Origin: a virus
Virus record (IMG/VR): IMGVR_UViG_3300022700_000179
Coordinates: 1 to 64,000 of that record
Strand: one strand, 5' to 3'
Length of the DNA: 64,000 bases
The position numbers and the translations under genes are program-made. Below the pieces are notes generated by a model. That model saw only the letters and a program-made list of their open reading frames with translations. It made no database searches and was not told where the DNA came from. Below are positions 48,799-58,514 of the stretch, piece by piece. Position 1 is the stretch's first letter; each line of letters opens with the position of its first letter.

Positions 48799-51291
48799 AT
48801 GCCTAAGTCTGGCAAGAAAGGTAGACAGCCTAGCATCGCTTCGTCGAGTAAGCCTAAGGCTAAGAAGAGAAAGCTAACGGAGTTCGGCTTTTCTCTCGGT
48901 GATAACGATGATGTTAAAATTGCAAAATCTAACCGTACACGTAAAGAGAGCAGCGGTTCTAAACCGAGAAAAGCAGATCAGGAAGAATACCGTAAGCTTG
49001 GGTCTGAGCTAGACAACCTGCTAAATGGTTCGGAGGATAAAACAAGTATTGATACGGTAGAGTCTGGGGGGCTTTTACCTATTCCTGATAAGGAAAATGA
49101 GTCCCCTGATCAAGACAGCAGTAAAAATAGTAGCAATAACGCCGTGTCAACTAACTATTTCGAGTTACTTGGGGATGTCGCTGATGAAGATGACTCAGAC
49201 GAGCTTCTGCCAGATGTAAAGGGCTTAGTTGAGCGCGCTATTTCTGCCGACCTAGACCCCTCCGTATTCTCCGGTTCCAGTTTTCCCGTTGCTTCTAATG
49301 TCATAGAGTTTTGTAGGGATCCAGACTTTTTAGGCTTTTCCGGAGATTTGTACCCACGGCAGGTAGAGATACTAGCGCATTATTTTAAAGATGTTTGCTA
49401 TTTTTGCAGTGACCTTGATTATATCCATAAGGTTCCCGTAAACGACCCAGTTGGCGACGTTTTAGACCGATTTGCACTTCTGCGCTTTGGCGTTTGCCCC
49501 AAATGTAAACGTAATCGGACGGAAATACTTTCTGACTGGATAAATGACCCAAGATTCGGAGAATACAACGATCTTGATCCTAACGTTGCTGCTAGCTTGC
49601 GCCCAGTACCTCCGAATGAGTTTGTTGGGGTGTGGGGACAGCGATCTGGCAAGAGTTATACCGTTGGTACGTTCGCTTTTCCCTATATCTTACATAGGTA
49701 TTTGGCTCTTCCCAATCCTACCAAATATTTTATGGTTCCATCGAATCAAGTACTAGAGGCCACATTTGTAGCCCCTACCCTGCATCAGATTACAAAATAT
49801 GTGTGGACGCCGTTCAGAGAAGCTTTTGCTGCTTCTCCTTGGTTTAAGGAAGTAAGGGAATCACTCCTTTCTGAGGGTAAACGATTAGGTACTACGCTTT
49901 ACCGTGAGGGAGAGCGCTTCATTATATTTCCTGCTAAAAATTTGGCCATTCACATACTAGCTGCGTCCAGTACCGGTCTACGTGGGGCAACGCGGCTGTT
50001 CTGTTCACTAGATGAGCTTGGTTGGTTTAACAGCGACGAGGATGGTAAGAAGCGTGCTGGAATCAAAGATGGGAATGCGGTCTTTGACGCCCTGGACAAC
50101 AGCCTTAATACCGTGCGTTCTCATGCAGACATACGGCGTGAGGACTTGCGTGATTACGACGTACTAGATGGGCATATGTTTAATATATCCAGTCCGTGTA
50201 CAGTTGGCGATCCAATTATGACCAGAGCTGCGCTCGCCCCCAGAGCGCCGAGGATGTTCTATACGCATTATGCCACGTGGGAAGTGAATCCTAAAGAAAA
50301 GGAAGAACGTATCAAAGAACGTATGGCCGGTGACATGGATCGGTTCATGCGGAACTGGGCGGCCATACCTCCACGTGCATTAAGTCCGTTTTTCTCTGAT
50401 TCTAATTTAGTGGCGAGCCTGTCAAGACCATCAGATAAGGATGAAGCACTATTCAACTATTATGTGGAAAATTATGAAATGGAGGGGGAGTCTATTATAA
50501 GGTTACGTCCGCACCTGGCGAATGTGCGCGCTGACCCATACGGTGCCCGGATTTTAGCCGTAGATAATGGTGAAGTGCAGAACTCTTTTGCTTTGTGTGT
50601 CGCAAAATATGACGCGACATTGGACAATTACTATTTTGAAGAGTTTGTAGAAGTGGCTCCGTACCGGGGCCATGTAGTGGATCTTAATTGGTGTTATGAG
50701 AATTTCATTGTTCCATTGGTTAACACTTTCAATTTTCTGCATGTGGCTTTTGACCGGTGGAATTCTTCGCATGCCTACCATGATCTTAAGACGAACCAGG
50801 GTTTCAATGCCACTACTGGAAAAGACGCGGAAATATACACGTTAAAGTGGCCAGATTTTGATGCATTCCGTGAGGATTTGCGAGGAATGCGCTTGTCGTT
50901 CCCGTCTACGGAAACAGTGCCAGATGAGTTACTTTCCATTAAAGATCTGTCGCGTAGGGCTGCAACCCCACGCGCACATATGCTATTGCAACTCACAACT
51001 GTAGAGCAATTTGGTCGAAAAGTGCTGAAACCTAATCAAGGGCAGGATGACCTTTTCCGGGTAGCCGTTTTAGCGCATCGATTCATGCGGAAGTACAAGA
51101 AGCTTTATGCAGAACACAGTATTTCCGCGCGACGTAGAGGCGACTTCCGTTCGGTTGCTATCTTCAGAGGAGCCAGTCGGCCCAATAGTGGCGGCTATAC
51201 TAGCGGCGGTCCTAAATCGGGCAGGTCTGTCGGTGTTACACGACAGCGTAGTGCGGCAATGCCCAGGAGATCGTCTGGAGGAAAATTGTGA
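48799..51291 (+). CDS. terL: Terminase large subunit
   Basis: 830 aa, longer than usual because of an approximately 200-residue disordered basic and acidic N-terminal extension. Walker A WGQRSGKS (about 278-285), Walker B LFCSLDELGW (about 397-406). The RNase H-like nuclease domain has AVDNGE (about 587), AFDRW (about 650) and GQDDLF (about 748) as the acidic triad. It packages DNA into proheads using ATP and cuts concatemers. A zinc pair CYFC…CPKC lies between the N-terminal extension and the ATPase. The stop overlaps the next start by 1 nt. Confidence 0.93.
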   Translation: MPKSGKKGRQPSIASSSKPKAKKRKLTEFGFSLGDNDDVKIAKSNRTRKESSGSKPRKADQEEYRKLGSELDNLLNGSEDKTSIDTVESGGLLPIPDKENESPDQDSSKNSSNNAVSTNYFELLGDVADEDDSDELLPDVKGLVERAISADLDPSVFSGSSFPVASNVIEFCRDPDFLGFSGDLYPRQVEILAHYFKDVCYFCSDLDYIHKVPVNDPVGDVLDRFALLRFGVCPKCKRNRTEILSDWINDPRFGEYNDLDPNVAASLRPVPPNEFVGVWGQRSGKSYTVGTFAFPYILHRYLALPNPTKYFMVPSNQVLEATFVAPTLHQITKYVWTPFREAFAASPWFKEVRESLLSEGKRLGTTLYREGERFIIFPAKNLAIHILAASSTGLRGATRLFCSLDELGWFNSDEDGKKRAGIKDGNAVFDALDNSLNTVRSHADIRREDLRDYDVLDGHMFNISSPCTVGDPIMTRAALAPRAPRMFYTHYATWEVNPKEKEERIKERMAGDMDRFMRNWAAIPPRALSPFFSDSNLVASLSRPSDKDEALFNYYVENYEMEGESIIRLRPHLANVRADPYGARILAVDNGEVQNSFALCVAKYDATLDNYYFEEFVEVAPYRGHVVDLNWCYENFIVPLVNTFNFLHVAFDRWNSSHAYHDLKTNQGFNATTGKDAEIYTLKWPDFDAFREDLRGMRLSFPSTETVPDELLSIKDLSRRAATPRAHMLLQLTTVEQFGRKVLKPNQGQDDLFRVAVLAHRFMRKYKKLYAEHSISARRRGDFRSVAIFRGASRPNSGGYTSGGPKSGRSVGVTRQRSAAMPRRSSGGKL

Positions 51292-51707
51292 TGACTAGCT
51301 ATGATTTAGTGAGGGGATTGTTAAAGGAAGCCTCTCAACCATTTGGTATAAACAGCGTCAATCGGCTTGTGGGCAATCTCCGAGTGGCGGGTATACCTGA
51401 CACTTTGGATCCTAAAAGTGAGAGAGTAGCTCGGCGTATACTTTCAGAAGCTATTAGTAGACAACAAAAGAAGCTAAGGACTGCAGACGCTGGCAGCACA
51501 AACAGTGCCACAGTAGTCCAATCTTCCAATACTGACGACCATTTTATAGAGATAGACGCCCTTATATCAGAGGGTAAATGCCCACGCTGTAAAACGCATA
51601 TGGTAGATGTAAAATTGGGTGGTTACAACCCTGACACGCGAGCGTACGAGCGTGGTATGTATTGCAAAGCCTGCCGCACGACACTGCCGATGAATTGGGG
51701 TAAGTAG
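51291..51707 (+). CDS. Small protein with C-terminal zinc ribbon
   Basis: 138 aa, GGAGG upstream of ATG 51291, overlapping terL by 1 nt. CPRCKTHM and YCKACRT form a zinc ribbon in the last 40 residues, and the N-terminal part is helical. Located between terL and portal, it is likely a packaging or head accessory factor. Confidence 0.65.
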   Translation: MTSYDLVRGLLKEASQPFGINSVNRLVGNLRVAGIPDTLDPKSERVARRILSEAISRQQKKLRTADAGSTNSATVVQSSNTDDHFIEIDALISEGKCPRCKTHMVDVKLGGYNPDTRAYERGMYCKACRTTLPMNWGK

Positions 51708-51746
51708 CTCCTGCTCTCTACCTAACCAGTGCGCCGAGGTTGCTGA

Positions 51747-54086
51747 ATGTCTATGTTCCGAATTCGATATGATATGACCGAGGGTAGACGGCTGCGCCGA
51801 ATACAAAATCGACATGCCGGATTTATGCGATCACACAGTGGTTCGCCTAAATCGAAAATGCGTCATGGGGCGGCTATGACCAACCTGACAGCACCCATGC
51901 TGGCAGGAGGTGGATTACATCAGAGATACTCCCCAGTATGGGAACGTGCAGAGGATCCAACTCTAGCTGAAGATTTTCTGCCTGCCGATAGTCAAACTCA
52001 AAATAAAATATTTCGTAACTTAATAATGTTTGACGCCATTGCTGGACCAGCAACAGAGTATTGGAAAGATCTGGCGTTTTCACCGAATGTTATATTGAGC
52101 GGGCTGGATGATGATAAGGTACTGCAATTTTACCAAGATGCGTTAGCTGCTAGTGGCATCTTGCCTATGATGCCTTCTTTGCTTTCTGACTACCTTACGT
52201 TTGGTAAGTTTGTGTTTCACATGCTTATGGATGAGAGCAAAGGTTATTGGTATGAGACCATTCCACATGATCTAGATTATGTGAGTATCAAAGTATCCCC
52301 AATACCTAGTATGCCTCCATTAATTGATTACCAGCCTAGCGAGGACCAGCGTGAGTGGGCAACCAGTTCCGATAATCGAGTGGTGGAACAGCGGCGGGAT
52401 ATGGACCCGGTTTTGGTAAACCTTCTCGCGTCTGGGCAGCCGATTCCTTTGGCCCCTGAGAATACCATGTTCCTCCCTAGGATGGTATTTGCAAATGATT
52501 ACTACGGAACGTCTTATCTTACTCGTGTAATGCCTTTCAAGATATATGAGAAAGCTGTTTTAGACGCGTCCATTGCTGGAGCCCGTCGCCGGGCCGGGCC
52601 ACTTTGGCATATTACGGTATGGCCAGATGCATCAGACGATGAAATGTCTGAAATTTTAGATATGTTTTTTGCGGCGGAAGAAGACCCAATTGGGGGCAAG
52701 GTGGTGACCCGTGAAGGAGTTATAGTAAACTCATTAGGCGGAGGTTCTGGAGAATATTGGAAGCTTTCTGACGAGTGGTCTTTTTTATCAGAAGCAAAAA
52801 TGCGGGCGTTGGGAATTTCTGAAACGTTTCTTACAGGCGAAGCAAACTGGAACTCGATGGAGGTTATCCTATCGACGTTCCTCGAGAAGGTTCGTGCTGT
52901 ACGCAACTATTTCACTCAGAAAATTATTCTAGAGAAGATTATATACCAGTTAGCTCAGATGCATGATATCCGTCACCGTTCCGAGGCGGAGTTAGCCCAT
53001 CGTATCCGTACTGGTAAAAAGAGCCGGATTGATAGCCAGCCCGAGTTCAAGCTTCCATCCATTGAATGGGATAAGGCGCTTTCTCCAGTTGCAGATCAAG
53101 ATTATATGGCGATCCTGAACGAGTTGGAAGAGAAGGGATTACCAATTCCGATTCGGATGCGTGCTCAAGTGGCGGGGTTTGATATCGACAAAGCTATGAA
53201 TTCGTTTGAGTCCGATTTGGAGACGCACAAAGAAATATACGAGCATAAAGTTGCGCTTGCTGAACTCAAAAAGCAGTACGGCTTTGATGATTCAGGTCAG
53301 TACACTGGCGGAGGCGGGGAGCTAGGCGGTGGTTTAGGTGAGCTAGGAGGTGGGTTGGGTGAGGGACTTGGTGGACTTGGTGGGGGTGAACTGGGAGGTG
53401 GAGAACTTGGGGGTGGGGGCGAACTTGGTGGAGGTGAACTGGGAGGTGGGGGAGGAGTTGAAGAGGTACCCCCATCGGCACCAGAGGGTGGACTTGAAGG
53501 TTTTGGGGCAGGAACTGAGAAATCTAGATTCCCAGTTAAAAACCAGCACAAGAGGTTTGTTGGTAATACCAGACCACATGTGGTGAACAGCCTACTCGAT
53601 CGAATTGCTTCAGTTCCTATTTGGGACGATCGTAAAGAGCTTTTTGGATTGACGCAGCGTAAGATTGCTAAGATATTAGACCGAATTGATAAAAGTGCTC
53701 CAGATATAGACCACAGAAAACAGTTCGCCAGAAAAGTGTTTTCGAAGCTGAAGAGGAACGAGGGCTTAGATCGTAGGCAAGCACAGGTTGTGCAATATCT
53801 GGCATTTCGTTTGGGATTGGTACCCCCTGTCCCAATTCCAGAAGATGATTTTGAGCCTCTGAATAAGTACTTACTCGACAAGGTCCGTGAGGACGGATTG
53901 AGTAAAGAAATTACAAAAGAGCTGAACTACGTCTCCCGTATTTCAGAGGCATGTGGTAGGGAGCACCCGTATCAAATCAAACATTCGGATTTCAATCCTG
54001 TGCTCACTCGGTTTGACCGGGCCCTTTCCGATAAACAAATTCTCACGGGTCTTACAACCAGTGTTTCTCCTTTTATTAAAGGATAG
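51747..54086 (+). CDS. Portal protein with Gly-Glu-Leu repeat segment
   Basis: 779 aa. Typical portal order: helical wing start, FGKFVFHMLMDE, LPRMVFANDYYGTSYLTRVMPF, a central GGKVVTREGVIVNSLGGGSGEYWKL and the stem region ILSTFLEKVRAVRNYFTQKIILEKI. Residues about 515-570 are a low-complexity GGGELGG repeat that separates a C-terminal domain of about 200 aa. The portal forms the dodecameric DNA channel. It follows terL as in most tailed phages. ATG 51774 is an alternative start. Confidence 0.8.
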   Translation: MSMFRIRYDMTEGRRLRRIQNRHAGFMRSHSGSPKSKMRHGAAMTNLTAPMLAGGGLHQRYSPVWERAEDPTLAEDFLPADSQTQNKIFRNLIMFDAIAGPATEYWKDLAFSPNVILSGLDDDKVLQFYQDALAASGILPMMPSLLSDYLTFGKFVFHMLMDESKGYWYETIPHDLDYVSIKVSPIPSMPPLIDYQPSEDQREWATSSDNRVVEQRRDMDPVLVNLLASGQPIPLAPENTMFLPRMVFANDYYGTSYLTRVMPFKIYEKAVLDASIAGARRRAGPLWHITVWPDASDDEMSEILDMFFAAEEDPIGGKVVTREGVIVNSLGGGSGEYWKLSDEWSFLSEAKMRALGISETFLTGEANWNSMEVILSTFLEKVRAVRNYFTQKIILEKIIYQLAQMHDIRHRSEAELAHRIRTGKKSRIDSQPEFKLPSIEWDKALSPVADQDYMAILNELEEKGLPIPIRMRAQVAGFDIDKAMNSFESDLETHKEIYEHKVALAELKKQYGFDDSGQYTGGGGELGGGLGELGGGLGEGLGGLGGGELGGGELGGGGELGGGELGGGGGVEEVPPSAPEGGLEGFGAGTEKSRFPVKNQHKRFVGNTRPHVVNSLLDRIASVPIWDDRKELFGLTQRKIAKILDRIDKSAPDIDHRKQFARKVFSKLKRNEGLDRRQAQVVQYLAFRLGLVPPVPIPEDDFEPLNKYLLDKVREDGLSKEITKELNYVSRISEACGREHPYQIKHSDFNPVLTRFDRALSDKQILTGLTTSVSPFIKG

Positions 54087-54091
54087 CTAAG

Positions 54092-54535
54092 ATGCAGAAG
54101 AGAATAGCCCAAGATCCTTTGGAAGAATTAGGAGATGCAGGACTAGCAGAATTAGAAGACATCGCTAAGGAGCAAGAGGTACCAGGTGAGCCGGTGCCTG
54201 CTCCCGACGAATCAGAGATGGTCAAGGAAATCTCTGAGCATCCGAGTACAAAATGGCGGGAATATTTACAACCAATTATTCGTGCAATAAAGGCACAGTT
54301 AGGTGGTGTACCTGTATCTTTGGTGGACCCGGACATCTCTAACGACTACGTCTCCCCCCAGTTTGGTTTTAATATTACAGGGTATATCAATTTCCCTAAA
54401 GGTAGACCCGATGATGTAAGGTCGGAGTTTGGGGACTCCCCTATCCGGTTTGAGGTTTATATCGGGCCGCCAGATTACGACATCCATTATCCAGTAGAAC
54501 TCTATAGTGCAGAAGATGTAGTTAACTCTATATAA
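54092..54535 (+). CDS. Hypothetical protein (147 aa), head region
   Basis: It starts 5 nt after portal. Acidic helical N terminus followed by a beta-rich half (FGFNITGYINFPKGR…IRFEVYIGPPDYDIHYPVELYS). The end of the next protein has a similar YPVEVTYNYRD pattern, so the two may be related. Probable virion protein. Confidence 0.6.
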   Translation: MQKRIAQDPLEELGDAGLAELEDIAKEQEVPGEPVPAPDESEMVKEISEHPSTKWREYLQPIIRAIKAQLGGVPVSLVDPDISNDYVSPQFGFNITGYINFPKGRPDDVRSEFGDSPIRFEVYIGPPDYDIHYPVELYSAEDVVNSI

Positions 54536-54568
54536 GAGTCTTTTACAAGAGACGGGGATCAGGTTCAA

Positions 54569-54967
54569 ATGCCTAAATGGAATCGTGTATGGCGCAATGT
54601 CAATGATCAGTGTCCACAATCTTGTATAAATTTTACTAATCCGGCTTTACGGCAGCAGTCCGTAGTACTAGATCAGTTTCCGTCTACTGTAGACAATATG
54701 TCGCAAGCTATGCGGATTGTAGCTGAGGGGATTGCTGAACGTGTTGGTGGAAAATCTATTGTTGTTAAGTCCGAATCTGAGCGTATACATGACGTTAGCA
54801 TGCGTCTATCGAGGGATGTAGCTAGTTTGGTTTCTATAAATTTTAGTTTTGGTGCCCAAGCAAACTATCCAGTAGAGGTTACTTATAACTATAGGGATGA
54901 CTCTGGTACCGCTAAATTCGGTGATATAGCTGAGGTGGTAGAATGGCTGGCCGTCCGCTTAAGGTAA
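54569..54967 (+). CDS. Hypothetical protein (132 aa), head region
   Basis: ATG 54569; the conserved-looking part begins near residue 44 (MSQAMRIVAEGIAERVGG). The C-terminal beta part (INFSFGAQANYPVEVTYNYRDD) resembles the preceding protein. Overlaps the next start. Confidence 0.55.
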   Translation: MPKWNRVWRNVNDQCPQSCINFTNPALRQQSVVLDQFPSTVDNMSQAMRIVAEGIAERVGGKSIVVKSESERIHDVSMRLSRDVASLVSINFSFGAQANYPVEVTYNYRDDSGTAKFGDIAEVVEWLAVRLR

Positions 54968-55194
54968 TGGAAGTCTTGTCCAATTCACCACCAAAAAAGT
55001 TAGTATATAAAGGGCGTACTTACGTTCTTGCTAAGACACGAGAAGACTTAATGTGGGAACAGGTAGAGAGACTTTTGTCTCAAATGTTAAACACGGTCAA
55101 GTCGGATCGTCCTTCGATTAGCAAAAAGAGCGGAGTCGCCGGTACATATCAAGAGCTTAAGGTCTTCCTCAAAGATCTAGGCGTCACGCTCTAG
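54967..55194 (+). CDS. Small protein with N-terminal module VYKGRTYVLA
   Basis: 75 aa from ATG 54967 (overlap TAATG with the previous stop); ATG 54943 in frame is possible. PPKKLVYKGRTYVLAKT at residues 8-24 is a good tag module, followed by about 50 helical residues. One of the tagged small proteins within the structural cluster. Confidence 0.65.
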   Translation: MEVLSNSPPKKLVYKGRTYVLAKTREDLMWEQVERLLSQMLNTVKSDRPSISKKSGVAGTYQELKVFLKDLGVTL

Positions 55195-55277
55195 CTTCAA
55201 CTCACACACCTCTCTGCCGCGACATTATCTGAATTACCAGACTGGTGTGTTGTATACCTGCAACATCAGGAGGTCTC

Positions 55278-57587
55278 ATGGCAACAGAGGGTAAAACGAG
55301 AGATGGACCGTCAATGACTCCAGAGGAGAAATACGCCTCTGAGTTGCTTGATACGGCGGCAAAGAAAAAGAATAAAAAACCCAAAAAGAAAAAGAAGACT
55401 GACCACGAAACCAACGTCCAGAAGTTTTTGCGTGACTTCTTCGAATTAGGGAAACCTAAGAAGAAGACCAAGAAAACTAGTCCCGGACTACCTGGTTTGT
55501 ATTGGAGAGGGGTCGAAGATTCACCCTTCTCTTATCAACCCGGTGGTGATGGTGGAGGGGATGGTGGGGGCGGTGGAAATGGTGGGTCGGCTGCGAGTGT
55601 TGCCGAGACCGAGGAGGAATTGATGCGCCAGCTCCGAAAGAAGATGGATCTAAAGGGCAAAAAGGCGGGTGGAGAGAACCCCTATGTTGGTTGGGATAAT
55701 CTTCCTAAGGGATGGACCAAAGAGTCCGTAGAGAAGTTCTGGGGTTCCCTGACTGGTGATCATGAGCACAAGTTCACAGAGTGCAGGAAGAAAATGGAAG
55801 GGAACGTAGACGATCCCGATGCTTTCTGTGCGTCGTTAAAGGATATGATGAAGGGTACTGAAGAGTGGCGGGGTAAAGGCAAAGGCGCTGCTAGTACCTC
55901 TTCACGACCGTATAGTGCTGATTCACTCGATGAAATGGGCTTCGATCCTGGACGTGCTCAAAACGAGTTCCGCCAAGAAACTGGACCGGTAGAAGAAGCC
56001 ATCCAAATCGAAGAAACCCCACCTACTGAAGTCGATCCCGAAGAAGTTGAGCCCGTTGACATGGAGGACGTATCTGCGAATCCTCCCCAAAGGGCAGATA
56101 TGGCATCAGGAGAAGAGACACAGAACGTGCCCGACGGGCCAGAAGCAATGGAGGATCCGCAGATGCAAATCCACAAGGGAACCGAAGAAATTTTTGAAGT
56201 AGATCCAAGTATGGTTGAGGAGCTAAACGTAGCCGTTGACCTGGAAGTTGGCGAGGACGATGAGGATGATTACGCGTCGCCTGTCCCGAGTGAAGGGGAT
56301 GAGATGGAAGCCGTAGAGGACGAGGAGGATGACCTGCTCGGTGACGAAGAAATTCCAGAGGTAAGCGACGAGGAAGTCGAGTACGAGCTGGAGATGGAGG
56401 CTCCTGAGGAAGATTTGGGCGAGATGGAGGAGGAAGATGAGCTGGAGGAGGCGTGCGGATCGAGAGGGGATCGCGCGAAGCTGTATAATTCTGAGCAGCC
56501 TGTCCTTGTAAAGGAAGATGATGTTGAAGTTGTTGATGAGGGACGTGGACACGCCGGTGCAACCCCTGATTCCCCGCCGACTACCTTAGAGCCCGAAGAT
56601 GCGGAGGCTCCTACACTCCCACAAAGCGACATCAAGGTACCTGCGATCGATCCTGCGGAAAAAGAGAGCACTGACGTGGTGTATGAGGTCGTAGTGCCTG
56701 CGTCGTCTTTAACGGACGAGTCGATCGATCGTATCGAGTTGGCACGCTACGGCGAGAACTCAGACGATCCAATGTATATCGTCCTCTTGGACGGCGATCC
56801 CGTTGCTAAGATTGCACTTTCAGACCAAAACCTCCCCGATGAGCACCGAGAGACCTTCCTCGATGACAACTATCCCAACTTTGTCCTTGAGGGCATGGAG
56901 CAGTTTGGTGTCCAGGCGACTTTGAAGACGGTTAACGCCCGTTTCTACGCGGCCCGTGCAAATGAGGGTGAAGTAGCCGAGTCGGTTAAGGCCCGTGTCG
57001 CCTCTGAGATGCACGAGGCGCGGCAGGTAGAGATCGGTCGGTTGAAAGACGATCTGCTGAATGTGGCCTCGGTAGTTCTGCAGGGAACTATGAAAAATTA
57101 CCTGTTGGACAACCCCCTGCGTGATGCACTGATCTCACGGTTCCATCGTGCCGGTGTGGATCCCAGTGCTGCGGTTGACGAAATTGACGATGCCTTCCGT
57201 TCAGCTGGCCAGGATTTCTTCAACACAGTTCTTGAAACAGCTGACGAGTGGCTCGGCCTCCCCAAGGAAGCCCTTGAGCACCATGTCCAGAAAATTCAGG
57301 AAATGTCGCATAGACATCCTGGATACGACATGGTTCAGGGTTACAACGAGGACGACATCCCCGAAGCAGTCGAGCCCACCCCGGAACCTCGTCAGTATGC
57401 TGCACAGGCGGCTGCACCTGCCCCAAGTGTGCCCAAGAACGTTCCCTTGCGCAGCGCGGCCCCACGAGCACCCTCCGGTGGTGGATTCAAGCAGGATAAA
57501 GAGTATTGGAAGCGTCAGCTGAACCTCAGCGGTCGTGTAGCGAACGCTTCTTTGGCTCAGTATCAGCTCCGTAACCCCAAACAGTAG
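55278..57587 (+). CDS. Large acidic scaffold-like / prohead core protein
   Basis: 769 aa from ATG 55278 with CAGGAGG. Lys-rich start (KKKNKKPKKKKK), Gly-rich linker (55540-55600), a cassette GWTKESVEKFWGSLTGD…FTECRKKMEGNVDDPDAFCASL that I recognise from phage structural proteins, a very long Glu/Asp-rich central part, and a helical C-terminal domain. Length, acidity and position before the protease suggest a head scaffold or core protein that is cut on maturation. GC-rich codons indicate strong expression. Confidence 0.6.
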   Translation: MATEGKTRDGPSMTPEEKYASELLDTAAKKKNKKPKKKKKTDHETNVQKFLRDFFELGKPKKKTKKTSPGLPGLYWRGVEDSPFSYQPGGDGGGDGGGGGNGGSAASVAETEEELMRQLRKKMDLKGKKAGGENPYVGWDNLPKGWTKESVEKFWGSLTGDHEHKFTECRKKMEGNVDDPDAFCASLKDMMKGTEEWRGKGKGAASTSSRPYSADSLDEMGFDPGRAQNEFRQETGPVEEAIQIEETPPTEVDPEEVEPVDMEDVSANPPQRADMASGEETQNVPDGPEAMEDPQMQIHKGTEEIFEVDPSMVEELNVAVDLEVGEDDEDDYASPVPSEGDEMEAVEDEEDDLLGDEEIPEVSDEEVEYELEMEAPEEDLGEMEEEDELEEACGSRGDRAKLYNSEQPVLVKEDDVEVVDEGRGHAGATPDSPPTTLEPEDAEAPTLPQSDIKVPAIDPAEKESTDVVYEVVVPASSLTDESIDRIELARYGENSDDPMYIVLLDGDPVAKIALSDQNLPDEHRETFLDDNYPNFVLEGMEQFGVQATLKTVNARFYAARANEGEVAESVKARVASEMHEARQVEIGRLKDDLLNVASVVLQGTMKNYLLDNPLRDALISRFHRAGVDPSAAVDEIDDAFRSAGQDFFNTVLETADEWLGLPKEALEHHVQKIQEMSHRHPGYDMVQGYNEDDIPEAVEPTPEPRQYAAQAAAPAPSVPKNVPLRSAAPRAPSGGGFKQDKEYWKRQLNLSGRVANASLAQYQLRNPKQ

Positions 57588-57616
57588 TCTTTGATTTTTA
57601 GTCGTGCTCTGCACGC

Positions 57617-57649
57617 GGAGGCAGGGTTGAATCCAACCCTGCCTCCTTT
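57617..57649 (+). terminator. Perfect 13-bp terminator hairpin
   Basis: GGAGGCAGGGTTG (57617-57629) and CAACCCTGCCTCC (57634-57646) with AATC loop, followed by TTT. It closes the unit ending with the scaffold-like gene. Confidence 0.85.
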
Positions 57650-57679
57650 GGAGGGCGCGAGCCACAAGGAGCAGTTTGG

Positions 57680-58510
57680 ATGTTGACTCTTCCCAATATA
57701 TATACAAGCTCTCACAGAATAGTTTCTAGCGGTCGCGGGATACATGTTGGTGACACTTTCTTTTCCCAAACACAGAATGGGGACATATATTACGATGAGC
57801 CTAATTTTATAGAGGGCCATCGGCTAGAAACGCTTCGCGCAAACGGCGGTTCTAGCATACGTATAGCTGGAACAGAACTAGGCAAAGTATCACAAAACTG
57901 TGCTTGCGGTTTTTTGGACGTGTCATGGTTACCTTTGGCCGCGAAAGCGTACAAGATAAGTCCCGATATTAAAGATTATGTCTTGGTAGACATCCCAATT
58001 GTACTGGCGAACGTACCTAATAGAAACGGCGACTGCTTTACTTACAAAGAACTCACTACCTTCCGTCCAATTATTGGCATGCCGGCGTTCAAGACGTTCT
58101 ATGGCAAGCCCGCACACCAGGATCACGATAATATGGATCCGACGCGTGCAAAGGGGGTTATTTTCGATGCAACACTTACCCCCTTCCGCGGCGTTTGGCA
58201 TGTAAAAATACTAAAAGGCTTCGACCGTACCAAGGATCCGCGTCTTGCAAAACTGGTTCGCCAGAAATCACGCATTGGCCATTCAATGGGTGCGTTGGTT
58301 GAGCGGACTGAATGCGGGTTACCATGGTGTAACTTCCATTCAGATGGGCGTATAACTTGTGACCATATTAATGGAGGTCAGGGTAAGGGGGATATTATTA
58401 AGGGACATCTAGTCTATGAGAACATGATGGACTACTATTTTGTGGAATGTAGTTCAGTAGAAGATCCAGCATATCCGATCGCTCTTTCTCGAGAAATATG
58501 GGGAGTGTAA
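57680..58510 (+). CDS. Prohead maturation protease
   Basis: 276 aa with AAGGAGC upstream. VLANVPNRNGDCFTYKEL, AFKTFYGKPAHQDHDNMDP (His about 145), AKGVIFDATLTPF, KSRIGHSMGALVE (Ser about 202) and YFVECSSVEDPAYP follow the herpesvirus/T4 gp21-type serine protease layout of prohead proteases with His and Ser of the catalytic set. It would process scaffold and capsid proteins during head maturation and is a candidate to act on tagged internal proteins. Confidence 0.8.
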   Translation: MLTLPNIYTSSHRIVSSGRGIHVGDTFFSQTQNGDIYYDEPNFIEGHRLETLRANGGSSIRIAGTELGKVSQNCACGFLDVSWLPLAAKAYKISPDIKDYVLVDIPIVLANVPNRNGDCFTYKELTTFRPIIGMPAFKTFYGKPAHQDHDNMDPTRAKGVIFDATLTPFRGVWHVKILKGFDRTKDPRLAKLVRQKSRIGHSMGALVERTECGLPWCNFHSDGRITCDHINGGQGKGDIIKGHLVYENMMDYYFVECSSVEDPAYPIALSREIWGV

Positions 58511-58514
58511 CGAA

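Noticed and set aside
53266-53881. Antisense ORFs under the portal Gly repeat with Pro/Ser-rich products
   Set aside because: Low-complexity mirror of the GGGELGG codons.
55958-56671. Antisense ORFs under the acidic scaffold gene
   Set aside because: Ser- and Pro-rich products are the shadow of Glu/Asp codons, without ribosome binding sites.
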